DNA from: Aminobacterium mobile DSM 12262
GTDB taxonomy: Bacteria; Synergistota; Synergistia; Synergistales; Aminobacteriaceae
NCBI RefSeq assembly: GCF_000526395.1
Contig: NZ_JAFZ01000003.1
Location: 1 to 64,000, forward strand
Direction of reading: 5' to 3'
DNA length: 64,000 nucleotides
The notes under the pieces were generated by a model. The model had not been told where the DNA came from. It did no database searches and was given only the letters and a program-made list of their open reading frames with translations. The translations under genes were made by a program, and so were the position numbers. Positions 33,655 through 42,129 of this stretch are shown one piece after another (positions within the stretch are counted from its first letter, which is position 1; each line of letters starts with the position of its first letter).

Positions 33655-34845
33655 ATGAGTCGACAGGTATATATGGATCACGCCGCAACAACACCAGTTG
33701 CTCCAGATGTATTCCATGCCATGGCCCCTTACTTTACAGAATCTTTTGGGAACCCTTCTTCTCTTTATACGTTAGGCCAGCAAAACAAAAAGGCCATTGA
33801 AGAGGCAAGAGAGAAAGTAGCTCGTGTTCTCAATGCTTCCCCGGCAGAGATTTTCTTTACAAGCGGCGGAACAGAATCTGATAACTGGGCGTTGAAGGGA
33901 GCGGCTTTTACATATAGAAACAAGGGAAATCATATTATCACTACGAAAATTGAACATCATGCCATTCTCCATTCGGCAGAGTACCTCGCACGTTTAGGCT
34001 ACGATATTACATATCTGGACGTAGACGAGGAAGGGCGTGTCTCCGTTGAGGATGTGGCGAAAGCTATAACTGATGGAACAATTCTCGTTTCAGTTATGTT
34101 CGCTAACAACGAGATAGGAACGATCCAGCCTATAGAAAAGATAGGAAAACTGTGTAGAGAGCGCGGCGTTTTGTTCCACACCGATGCCGTACAGGCTGTG
34201 GCCCATGTCCCTATCGATGTGAAGGCCATGAATATTGATATGCTCTCTCTTTCAGCACACAAGTTTTATGGGCCGAAGGGAACCGGTGTAATGTTTTTAA
34301 GGAAAGGCGTGAAGCTCGATAACTTTATCCATGGAGGCGGCCAAGAGAAAGGCCGACGGGCAACGACAGAGAATGTTGCAGGAATTGTTGGTTTGGGTGT
34401 AGCTATCGAACGAGCCGGGAAGAAAATGGTCGAAGAACAGAAGAGACTTTCAGCGTTGCGAAATAAGCTCATAGATGAAATTATGAAGCGCATTCCCTAT
34501 GCAAGAGTCAATGGAGCTCTTGGAGATACGCGGCTTCCAAATAACGTGAATGTGAGCCTTATTGGCATTGAGGGGGAGACTATGCTCATGGATCTCGATA
34601 TGTTCGGCATATCTGCCTCCACAGGAAGTGCTTGTTCTTCAGGTTCTCTGGACCCTTCCCATGTGCTTATGGCTATAGGGCTTTCTCACGAGATGGCCCA
34701 TGGGTCTCTTCGGTTAACTCTTGGAGAATCCACAACAGATGAAGACGTCCATTATGTAGTGGAGAAACTTTCAGGTATTGTGGAAAGACGAAGGAATATG
34801 TCTCCATTATGGGAAGATTTTATAAAAGCTCAGGAAAGGAGCTAG
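33655..34845 (+). CDS. iscS: Cysteine desulfurase (IscS/NifS type)
   Basis: A 396-residue PLP enzyme that takes sulfur from cysteine for cluster assembly. It begins VYMDHAATTPVAPDVFHAM, with SGGTESDN for substrate and PLP binding, the Schiff-base Lys in LSLSAHKFYGPKGTG, and the active-site Cys in STGSACSSG. The length and the motif SSGS fit the group I IscS/NifS enzymes. It is followed 4 bp later by the scaffold gene. Confidence 0.96.
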   Translation: MSRQVYMDHAATTPVAPDVFHAMAPYFTESFGNPSSLYTLGQQNKKAIEEAREKVARVLNASPAEIFFTSGGTESDNWALKGAAFTYRNKGNHIITTKIEHHAILHSAEYLARLGYDITYLDVDEEGRVSVEDVAKAITDGTILVSVMFANNEIGTIQPIEKIGKLCRERGVLFHTDAVQAVAHVPIDVKAMNIDMLSLSAHKFYGPKGTGVMFLRKGVKLDNFIHGGGQEKGRRATTENVAGIVGLGVAIERAGKKMVEEQKRLSALRNKLIDEIMKRIPYARVNGALGDTRLPNNVNVSLIGIEGETMLMDLDMFGISASTGSACSSGSLDPSHVLMAIGLSHEMAHGSLRLTLGESTTDEDVHYVVEKLSGIVERRRNMSPLWEDFIKAQERS

Positions 34846-34849
34846 TGCC

Positions 34850-35281
34850 ATGCTATATAGCGATAAAGTGATGGATCACTTCCAGAACCCTCGGAATGTG
34901 GGAGAGATTGTAGACGCAGATGGTGTTGGCGAGGCTGGGAATCCTAAATGTGGTGACATTATGAAAATATATATAAGAGTTGAGGATGACCATATAACGG
35001 ATATTAAATTTAAAACCTTTGGATGTGCCTCAGCCATAGCCTCGTCAAGTATGGCGACTGAACTGGTGAAAGGGAAGAGCGTAAAAGAAGCGTGGGATCT
35101 TACCAATAGTGCTGTAGCCGAAGCTCTTGATGGGCTTCCTCCAATAAAAATGCACTGTTCAGTACTGGCCGAGGAGGCAATCCACGCTGCTATTAATGAT
35201 TATCGCCATCGTCAGGGACTGGAGCCATGGGAAGAGAAGAGTCACGACGAGTTGGTGGAAGAACATTCTCACCATCATTAA
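34850..35281 (+). CDS. iscU: Fe-S cluster scaffold protein IscU/NifU-like
   Basis: A 143-residue scaffold on which new Fe-S clusters form. The three ligand cysteines are Cys34 (NPKCGD), Cys59 (FGCASA) and Cys103 (MHCSVLA), and the conserved Asp follows Cys34. The C-terminus is extended by an acidic, His-rich tail ending in HSHHH, which is seen in some NifU-like proteins of anaerobes and may bind metal. It lies directly after iscS. Confidence 0.96.
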   Translation: MLYSDKVMDHFQNPRNVGEIVDADGVGEAGNPKCGDIMKIYIRVEDDHITDIKFKTFGCASAIASSSMATELVKGKSVKEAWDLTNSAVAEALDGLPPIKMHCSVLAEEAIHAAINDYRHRQGLEPWEEKSHDELVEEHSHHH

Positions 35282-35292
35282 GGAAGAAAGTA

Positions 35293-36072
35293 ATGGAAGT
35301 TGTTTCCCTGGCCGAGATTGAGAGTCGAAGTCGACGAGAAGGAATTTCCCGCCGAGAAGTGGAGATTTCTTTGTTGGAGCAGAACCTGATCCCTGAACGA
35401 TATGAGAGAAATATAGGGACATGGGGAGTAGAGGGCCAGCTTCGTTTGGCTCGCTCCCGCGCCCTCGTGGCAGGCTGTGGAGGGTTAGGCGGAGTTATTA
35501 TAGAGGTGCTCGCTCGAGCTGGCGTGGGAAGGTTAACAGTAGTAGACGGTGATTCTTTTGTTCCAAGTAATTTAAATCGGCAACTTCTTGCAATGGAAAA
35601 AAATCTTGGCGCGAACAAAGCCCAGGCGGCTCAACTGCGAGCATTGGAAGTGAATGGGAGCGTTGACGTCCGTGTAGTGACTTCTATGCTTACAGAACAG
35701 AATTGCGAAGAACTTCTGGACGGACAAAATATAGCTCTTGATGCTTTAGACAGTAATTGGGCGAGGAAAATTCTGTATAGCGGATGTGAGGCAGGGCGGA
35801 TTCCCGTTATTCATGGGGCTATTGGAGGGATGGTTGGGCAAGTAGGACGATTCCTTCCGTGGGAGCGTACCCATTTTGATCTTTTCGAGGGGAAACTTCC
35901 GGATCAGGGGATGGAGGTTGTGGCTGGAACTCCGAGCTGTACTCCTTTTGTCATAGGTGCTATGGAGGCGTCAGAAGCACTTATCTACCTTTCTGGCTGT
36001 GGCCCTGTGGCCTGGGGAACTCTTACATGCGTGGATCTTACAAATTTAAGTATGGAGACATTGGAGCTATGA
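35293..36072 (+). CDS. ThiF/MoeB-family E1-like adenylyltransferase
   Basis: A 259-residue enzyme with the E1 nucleotide-binding loop (LVAGCGGLGGVIIEVLARAGVGRLTVVDGDSF) and SNLNRQLL with the conserved Arg-Gln. It should adenylate the C-terminus of a MoaD/ThiS-type protein. The usual zinc-binding CXXC pairs of MoeB are not evident. A stretch SRREGISRREVEISLLEQNLIPERYERNIG before the fold is typical. AAGGAAG precedes ATG 35293. The likely partner is the MoaD-like protein at 32785-33066, and the Isc operon would provide the sulfur. Confidence 0.87.
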   Translation: MEVVSLAEIESRSRREGISRREVEISLLEQNLIPERYERNIGTWGVEGQLRLARSRALVAGCGGLGGVIIEVLARAGVGRLTVVDGDSFVPSNLNRQLLAMEKNLGANKAQAAQLRALEVNGSVDVRVVTSMLTEQNCEELLDGQNIALDALDSNWARKILYSGCEAGRIPVIHGAIGGMVGQVGRFLPWERTHFDLFEGKLPDQGMEVVAGTPSCTPFVIGAMEASEALIYLSGCGPVAWGTLTCVDLTNLSMETLEL

Positions 36073-36635
36073 AGATTCAAAAACATCGTTGTCAGTGGGC
36101 TGAGGGGGATCCCCTTCTTATAGACTATCATGACAATGAGTGGGGAAAACCGGTTTTTTGTGACGTCACTCTTTTCGAGTTTCTCGTTTTAGAGGGGGCC
36201 CAAGCTGGCTTGAACTGGCTTACTATTTTGAAGAAACGAGAAGGGTATAGAGAAGCTTTTGAGGGTTTTGATCCTGAAAAAGTGGCTCGATTCGGCGAAG
36301 AGAAGATAGTTGATTTATGTAAGAACCCTTCCATTATCCGTAACCGATTAAAGATTGCTTCTGCTGTGAATAATGCCCGTTGTTTTTTGGATGTTGAGAA
36401 GGAGTATGGTTCCTTCGCTTCTTTCCTCTGGGATTTTGTTCACGGATCGCCTGTAGTGAACCGATGGGAGAGAATGGAAATGGTTCCCGCTCAGAGCACC
36501 CTTTCCGAGAAGGTCAGCCGGGCTTTGAAGAAGCGAGGATTTACTTTTGTCGGGCCTGTTATTTGTTATTCTTATTTGCAAGCTGTAGGTATTATTGACG
36601 ACCACGTTAAAGATTGTTTCTGTGCAGTTTCGTAG
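36069..36635 (+). CDS. tag: DNA-3-methyladenine glycosylase I
   Basis: A 188-residue base-excision repair enzyme that removes 3-methyladenine. Tag hallmarks are RCQWAEGDPLLIDYHDNEWG, LFEFLVLEGAQAGLNW, ILKKREGYREAF, the HhH-like segment and the zinc-site ligands (Cys near the N-terminus, His in the C-terminal part, and Cys in IIDDHVKDC). The ATG overlaps the thiF stop. Its place in an Fe-S operon appears to be accidental. Confidence 0.95.
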   Translation: MKIQKHRCQWAEGDPLLIDYHDNEWGKPVFCDVTLFEFLVLEGAQAGLNWLTILKKREGYREAFEGFDPEKVARFGEEKIVDLCKNPSIIRNRLKIASAVNNARCFLDVEKEYGSFASFLWDFVHGSPVVNRWERMEMVPAQSTLSEKVSRALKKRGFTFVGPVICYSYLQAVGIIDDHVKDCFCAVS

Positions 36636-36727
36636 ATAGAGAGAAATGAAGCCCGTAGAAGAGGGGGGTGTCAAGAAAACATATTGCAGGTTGACGCAAC
36701 CTCGCTACGGTTAACTCAATATATTTG

Positions 36728-36770
36728 TTCCAGATGAGTGAAATTTTTCTCAGATCTCACCCATCTGGAA
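36728..36770. repeat. Inverted repeat between convergent genes
   Basis: Arms TTCCAGATGAGTGA (36728-36741) and TCACCCATCTGGAA (36757-36770) match at 13 of 14 positions. It lies between tag and the oppositely transcribed oxidoreductase. A T-run is missing on the correct side for both directions, so termination is possible but not certain. Confidence 0.6.
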
Positions 36771-36789
36771 AAAATCGTTAAGATGCTTT

Positions 36790-38628
36790 TCAAGGCATAG
36801 CGTGAAGCCACGACGAAAACTCTTCCAAACCCAGTTTCTTGAGTTGTTCTTCAGTTGGAAGTCCATTTGCGGACCATCCTCTACGTTCGTAATATTCATC
36901 TAATTGATGCTTCAGGTTTGGGAGAGTGAAGGCTGCACCGCCGCTGCCACGGGGTTCCTTTAGAATACGTGAAGGAAGAGTGTCGTTGTCTTTGGTTAAT
37001 CCACATCCTCCGTTGAAAAGCCTCTTAAGGGTGAAGATGCGCTCTCCACATTCCTCAAGCTCCTGTCGAGACATATCCCATCCAGTAACTCCTCGGATCC
37101 ATGTAAGAATATCCTGCACTGAGAGGGCTGCTAAAAAGGGGAATTTGCATATTTTCAGGGAATCGAGAATGCACATATAGTTTTGGAATACGATATTCAG
37201 AGCCCCTTTCCCTTCATCAATGCTTCGGTCGAGAACCTCTGTTATGCCAAAATCGGGATAGATGGCGTTTCGTTCACATGCGTAGGAATACCCCGAAAGA
37301 TGGCAAGCTCCGCGAGGAGATGTGGCATAGCCTGTGGCAAGGCTCTTATAGCATCGAGGGTCGTGAGCCGGAAGATCAAGTCCTTTTACGTGAATAGCAT
37401 AGGTTCCTGCGCCACGACCTATTTTTTCCGCAGCTTTGCGAGTCCCAAGGCCGAGGAGAGCTCCAAATCCTTCTCGTTTGCCAATAGCTTCTACCATTCG
37501 TATCATGGCCTTCCCATCACCCCATACCAAGGGGAAGCCAATTTCCTGTTCAGTAATGATTTCCCGTTCATAGAGTTCCATTGCAAAGGCTATAGCTGCT
37601 CCTGTAGAGATCGTATCGAGGCCGTAGCGATTGCATATATCTGCTGCTCTGGCAACATCTTTTAAGTTATTAATGAGGCAGTTGCTGCCTAACATGCCGA
37701 TTGTTTCGTATTCAGGCCCGGCTCCATCAATATTGTCGAAGGTTACTTCTCTGCCGCACCGAATAGGACATGCCATACAGCCATAGTTTCCCGAGAGAAT
37801 TGTTTCTGCCATGGTTTCTCCTGTGAGTGAAGAAACTTCAGGTTTCCACGAACCTTCCTGCCAGTTTTTGAGAGGGAGATCGCCATATTCTTCGGCAAGT
37901 GCAACGCCTCCAGGCGTACCAAATCGCGTCATTCCTGCCAGTTTTTCTGCGAAAAGTTTATATTTTTCTTTCGATAGCTTGTGAACGGTTTCCTCGTCGA
38001 AGAGAGAAGGGCGGTATCTTCCTGTGGCTACAATGGCCTTTAGGTTCTTACTCCCCATTACAGCACCGAGGCCACATCGGCCTGCAGCCCTTGCATGTGA
38101 GCCATCGTGCATAATGTTGGCTATAAGAGCGCCGCGTTCCCCTGCCTGCCCAATGCAGGCTACGCCGCAAGGTCCCCCCATCTCCTTTTCCAGAAGAGCC
38201 TGCGTTTCAAAGGTGTCTTTTCCCCACAGGTGTTGTCCGTCCTTTATAGACACCTCCCCGTTTCGGATTGCAATATAAACAGGATGTTCTGATTTCCCGA
38301 GAATAATAATGCCGTAGTAACCGCTTTTGAGGAGATGGAAACCAAAACTGCCTCCAGCGTCTGACTCACCAAAGGCTTCGGTAAGAGGTGATTTTGAGAG
38401 AATCTCATGTCGCCCTGATGTGGGAATACCAGTGCCTTGGAAAGGGCCGTTCATGAAGATAAGGGGATTGTCAGCGCCGAGTGGATCAGCTCCAGCTTGG
38501 GAATATTTGAAGAGGAAATAGGTACCAAGACCGGAACCGCCAATATATTTCCGTGCCAGCCCTTCGTCCACTGTAAAAGGTTCCACCGTACCGTTTGAGA
38601 GATGGATGCGTACCATCTGCATTTTCAC
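36790..38628 (-). CDS. aor: Tungsten-containing aldehyde:ferredoxin oxidoreductase
   Basis: A protein of about 612 residues that oxidises aldehydes and reduces ferredoxin with a tungstopterin cofactor and one [4Fe-4S] cluster. It has the AOR pattern RKYIGGSGLGTYFLF, ASGR-type TSGRHEILSKSPLTE, SHARAAGRCGLGAVMGSKNLKAI for pterin binding, and cluster cysteines in GCMACPIRCGREV plus a later Cys. GTG 38628 lies nine bases after AGGGGG; ATG 38622 is an alternative. In amino-acid fermenters AOR handles aldehydes from 2-oxoacids. The MoaD-like and ThiF-like genes nearby could serve its cofactor. Confidence 0.92.
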   Translation of the reverse strand: MKMQMVRIHLSNGTVEPFTVDEGLARKYIGGSGLGTYFLFKYSQAGADPLGADNPLIFMNGPFQGTGIPTSGRHEILSKSPLTEAFGESDAGGSFGFHLLKSGYYGIIILGKSEHPVYIAIRNGEVSIKDGQHLWGKDTFETQALLEKEMGGPCGVACIGQAGERGALIANIMHDGSHARAAGRCGLGAVMGSKNLKAIVATGRYRPSLFDEETVHKLSKEKYKLFAEKLAGMTRFGTPGGVALAEEYGDLPLKNWQEGSWKPEVSSLTGETMAETILSGNYGCMACPIRCGREVTFDNIDGAGPEYETIGMLGSNCLINNLKDVARAADICNRYGLDTISTGAAIAFAMELYEREIITEQEIGFPLVWGDGKAMIRMVEAIGKREGFGALLGLGTRKAAEKIGRGAGTYAIHVKGLDLPAHDPRCYKSLATGYATSPRGACHLSGYSYACERNAIYPDFGITEVLDRSIDEGKGALNIVFQNYMCILDSLKICKFPFLAALSVQDILTWIRGVTGWDMSRQELEECGERIFTLKRLFNGGCGLTKDNDTLPSRILKEPRGSGGAAFTLPNLKHQLDEYYERRGWSANGLPTEEQLKKLGLEEFSSWLHAMP

Positions 38629-38693
38629 TATCAGCCGCCCCCTTTTTATTGCATTTGTTCCTCTTTGAATTATATACTCCACAAAAGGGAGAG

Positions 38694-38742
38694 TTGAAGA
38701 GTTCCAAAAGAATTGTATAATAATTGGTTAGGAAAGGTCAAA
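38694..38742 (+). promoter_or_regulatory. Promoter and CtsR-like operator of the dnaJ-type gene
   Basis: TTGAAG (38694-38699), 16 bp, TATAAT (38716-38721), then GGTTAGG-AAA-GGTCAAA at 38726-38742 over the likely start. The same layout and nearly the same 17-bp element (15-16 of 17) occur in front of clpB. Two heptads spaced by three bases match the plan of CtsR operators, with the first heptad degenerate. Confidence 0.75.
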
Positions 38743-38758
38743 GAGAGGTGGCGATGCT

Positions 38759-39721
38759 ATGGCTATAGCATATAAAGATTATTATGCCATTCTTGGAGTG
38801 GCACGAAATGCATCTCAGGATGAAATACGGAAAGCGTATCGCAATCTCGCTAAGAAATATCATCCAGATGTAAATAAAGCTCCTGGGAGCGAAGAACGTT
38901 ATAAAGAAATTAATGAGGCTTATGAGGTTCTTAAAGATCCCGACAAGCGCCAGAGATATGATGCTCTTGGAAGCCAGTGGCAGGAAGGGCAAAGTTTTAC
39001 ACCGCCGCCAGAGTGGGGGAATAGTGGGACCTTCCGCATGGATTTTGGCGAGAATCTAGGAGATTTTAGCGACTTTTTCCGAACTATTTTTGGTGGTTTC
39101 GGCGAGAATGGTTCTATGGGAGCGGAGGATTTTTTCTTTTCCAGAACACCTCGTCGCCGTAAGGGAGAAGATGTGGAGGTACAGCTTGAGCTCTCCTTGG
39201 AAGAAATTTTGCGTGGCGAATCTAAAACTATTTCTCTAGAGGGGTACGATGTTTCCCGGGATGGGAGGAGGATTCCTCGCTGGCAGAGGCTGACAGTGAA
39301 TTTCCCGAAAGGAATTACTGATGGAAGCCGCATTCGGATTGCAGGGAAGGGAAGTCCCGGTGTAGGGGGATCTCCGGCAGGGGACCTTTTCATTACCGTC
39401 CGCATCCGGAAAAACCCTCGGTTTGACGTGAATCAATATGACTTGACCACGGTGGTGCGAGTCTCTCCATGGGAGGCGGCCCTTGGTGCTACTATACCGG
39501 TGGCGACACTGGATGGCGTGGTGAGCATGAAGCTCCCTGCTGGAACGCAGAGTGGGCAGCGACTGCGTTTAAGAGGGAAAGGGCTACCCCGTAGAAAAGG
39601 AACGGCTCCTGGCGATCTCTATGTGGTTATTGAAATTGTTGTTCCTAAAAAGTTAACTCCTCGGGAGAGAGAGCTTTTTCAGGCTCTTGCCGATGAATCT
39701 TTCTTTAACCCAAGGGGCTGA
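38759..39721 (+). CDS. DnaJ-family co-chaperone without zinc finger (CbpA-like)
   Basis: A 320-residue J-protein. The J domain ([33 protein letters not shown], with the HPD motif) is followed by a Gly/Phe-rich linker and the two C-terminal beta-barrel domains ([38 protein letters not shown]). The four CXXCXGXG zinc repeats of DnaJ are absent, so this is the type II, CbpA-like form. It stimulates DnaK. AGAGAGG precedes the ATG. The promoter shares its operator with clpB, placing both in one stress regulon. Confidence 0.93.
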   Translation: MAIAYKDYYAILGVARNASQDEIRKAYRNLAKKYHPDVNKAPGSEERYKEINEAYEVLKDPDKRQRYDALGSQWQEGQSFTPPPEWGNSGTFRMDFGENLGDFSDFFRTIFGGFGENGSMGAEDFFFSRTPRRRKGEDVEVQLELSLEEILRGESKTISLEGYDVSRDGRRIPRWQRLTVNFPKGITDGSRIRIAGKGSPGVGGSPAGDLFITVRIRKNPRFDVNQYDLTTVVRVSPWEAALGATIPVATLDGVVSMKLPAGTQSGQRLRLRGKGLPRRKGTAPGDLYVVIEIVVPKKLTPRERELFQALADESFFNPRG

Positions 39722-39725
39722 GGCC

Positions 39726-39816
39726 TGTCAATAACGCCGAAACGTTAGGAGGCAGAGACCCCGTCATCCAAGCGCCTGAACGCTTAGGTTTGTCTAGGTT
39801 TGTCAACAATGCCGAA
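39726..39816. repeat. Imperfect short direct repeats in the dnaJ-pbpC gap
   Basis: TGTCAATAACGCCGAA (39726-39741) recurs as TGTCAACAATGCCGAA (39801-39816), 75 bp apart, and AGGTTTGTC is doubled in tandem at 39787-39805. Related TTAGG/GTCAA fragments continue to the pbpC stop. The region 39722-39858 has no gene; no terminator is clear. Confidence 0.5.
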
Positions 39817-39858
39817 GAGAGCACACTAAAGAATCAGATGTTAGGGCGTCAAGGTGCG

Positions 39859-42126
39859 TCAATAAAGCTCTAAGGTTTCCAAAGAAGGAAGAGCTTGGCG
39901 AGACGGAGTTACGGTAAGCACCTCTATGTCTACGCGATCATTTTGACCCTTTTCGTTCATAACGGCGAAGGAATGATGCCCTGGAGATAACTCCCAAAAG
40001 AGGAGCTCCGGGGCTTTTGTTTCCCCGTAGTATTCTCCATCAACATACCAAAAGACCCTCCCCTTTGTTCCTTCATGACGTAAGGCTATTTTCTGCTTCC
40101 CTCCTTCTGGAGTAAGGAGGAAACGGGTTTCCGCTAGAGGGGAGGTAATGACGATAGTCTCCTCTTCAGGGGCTATCGGAAGAGACGGATTCATCATGGC
40201 CAGCTCTGGGGGCCATATAAGGACAGGCTGCCCTTGCCGCATTTGATGAATAGGGCATCGATTGCTTCGGGAAACGCCGGGAATGTGCCAGTCTTTTTTA
40301 ACCACGGGGCAGCTTTCGGAAGGAGGCAGCCCTGAGAGGGCGCACACGGATCGTAATGCCAGTCCTCCGGGAACTGGATACCACGAAGATTCAGTTTCAG
40401 GTGTGGAAAAAAGTATTTCGAGAGCGACGGGAGTCGCAAGGTTCAAACCTACCAGGTTGGCATTTGGAAATCCTTCCGGATCCCCAAACCAGACTACGAC
40501 AGTATATTCTGGTGTATAGGCGGCTGTCCATGCGTCACGAAAGCCGTAAGATGTCCCTGTTTTGAAAGCCACCTGCTTTTTGAGATGAAGTAACGCTTCA
40601 CGGCGCATGGGGAGGAGCCTTTGGCTGTCTTTTAAAATGTCTGCTATGAGAAATGAACTGGGCTCATCGTATATCTTTTTTTCATAGAATGGGCTGTCAC
40701 TAAGGAGACGAAGGGGATGCTGTCTTCCTAAATTAGCGAGAGTTTCGTAGGCCAAGGCCATTTCCATAACAGACACTTCACATCCACCGAGAATTAAGGA
40801 GTCTCCGTAATATGAGGCATCTTTCTTTAGAGATGAGAACCCTGCCGACCGAAGAGATTGTAAAAGGGGTTCCCCTCCTACCATGCGGAGAACTCGTACT
40901 GCCGGTGCATTTAAAGAATTGGCGAGGGCTTGTCTGGCGCTTACAGGGCCTCTGTATTTGAGATCAAAGTTTCGAGGAGAATGACCTCCGAAGGAAAAGG
41001 GAGTGTCGGCGAGAAGGGAAGCAGGGGTAAGGAGTCCGCGACTAAAGGCCTCAATATAGGCAAAGGGTTTCAGCGCCGATCCTGGAGAGCGAAGGGTCTG
41101 GCAACAATCGACCCAGCTTCCGGCGGTTCCCGATCCTAAGCGCCCATTCCCTACGTATGCTCGGATCTCTCCTGTGGAGTTGTGAATCACAAGAGCAGAT
41201 CCTGTAATGGATGAGGGCTGTCCGTTAAGGGTGCGATGTAGAATTTGTTCCACTCGATATTGAAAGGCTCTATCTAAAGTGGTAGATACTACTGGCTTCT
41301 CTGAGAGATTCAACGCCTGGTTGGCGAAGTGGAAGGCCATGGTCGGCATTTCCTTGGTGAGAGAAGGGACGGGAGCCTCCATAGCGATTTTTGCTTCTTC
41401 TGGCGAGAGAATTCCCTGGTCTCTCAGTGAAGAGAGAATATGGTTCCGAAGGCCGCGAGCTTTCTCTGGGTTTCTGTCTGGACGATAGAGAGAGGGACCT
41501 CGCAGCATGCCTATAAGAAGAGCCGCTTCTCCAGAAGATAGGGTAGATGCTGGTTTCCCATACCAAATGCGGCTGGCAGCCTCTATGCCGCGAATATTGC
41601 TTCCGAAAGGAGCCTTGTTGAGATAGATCTCGAGGATGTTTTCTTTCGATGTAAGACGTTCTAACTTCATGGCTTGGAGAAACTCTGCAATTTTAACGGA
41701 TACCTTTCTGGGGCGTGGATATGTGAGACGAATGACTTGACTTGAGATAGTGGAGGCCCCAGAGACAATTTTGCCTGTTCTCATGTTCTGAATAGCAGCA
41801 CGGCCTATGGCGAAAAGGTTGACTCCATGATGAGACCAGAATTTGCGATCTTCAATAGCAACAGCAATTTTAGGAACCCATGGCCCCATCTCTTGAAGAG
41901 ACACAGGAATGCACCATTCCGAGTTTGAGGAGAGTTCTACAAAAAAAGGCTGATGGTATCTGTCGAGTGCCACCCGGGATATTGGCCACTGGCGAATTGC
42001 CTTCATGTCGAGGGGAACAAAGAAGGGAAAGGCCCATAGGAGAAAAATAAAGAGGGCTCCAAGGGCCAATCCTTTTATTCTTTTATCTTTTAAAATATAG
42101 GATCGTAGCTTCTTTTTCTGCTCCAT
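39859..42126 (-). CDS. pbpC: Penicillin-binding protein 1C
   Basis: A 755-residue bifunctional peptidoglycan synthase anchored by one N-terminal helix (KGLALGALFIFLLWAFPFF). The glycosyltransferase has the EDRKFWSHHGVN motif and ASTISSQV; the transpeptidase has SPGSALKPF (Ser-x-x-Lys), SLNAPAV (SxN) and KTGTSYGFRDAW (KTG). A C-terminal PBP1C-type domain follows (VFWYVDGEYYGETKAPELLFWELSPGHHSF). All catalytic residues are present. It starts 3 bp after the alpha-2-macroglobulin gene, its well-known partner. Confidence 0.95.
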   Translation of the reverse strand: MEQKKKLRSYILKDKRIKGLALGALFIFLLWAFPFFVPLDMKAIRQWPISRVALDRYHQPFFVELSSNSEWCIPVSLQEMGPWVPKIAVAIEDRKFWSHHGVNLFAIGRAAIQNMRTGKIVSGASTISSQVIRLTYPRPRKVSVKIAEFLQAMKLERLTSKENILEIYLNKAPFGSNIRGIEAASRIWYGKPASTLSSGEAALLIGMLRGPSLYRPDRNPEKARGLRNHILSSLRDQGILSPEEAKIAMEAPVPSLTKEMPTMAFHFANQALNLSEKPVVSTTLDRAFQYRVEQILHRTLNGQPSSITGSALVIHNSTGEIRAYVGNGRLGSGTAGSWVDCCQTLRSPGSALKPFAYIEAFSRGLLTPASLLADTPFSFGGHSPRNFDLKYRGPVSARQALANSLNAPAVRVLRMVGGEPLLQSLRSAGFSSLKKDASYYGDSLILGGCEVSVMEMALAYETLANLGRQHPLRLLSDSPFYEKKIYDEPSSFLIADILKDSQRLLPMRREALLHLKKQVAFKTGTSYGFRDAWTAAYTPEYTVVVWFGDPEGFPNANLVGLNLATPVALEILFSTPETESSWYPVPGGLALRSVCALSGLPPSESCPVVKKDWHIPGVSRSNRCPIHQMRQGQPVLIWPPELAMMNPSLPIAPEEETIVITSPLAETRFLLTPEGGKQKIALRHEGTKGRVFWYVDGEYYGETKAPELLFWELSPGHHSFAVMNEKGQNDRVDIEVLTVTPSRQALPSLETLELY

Positions 42127-42129
42127 TCT

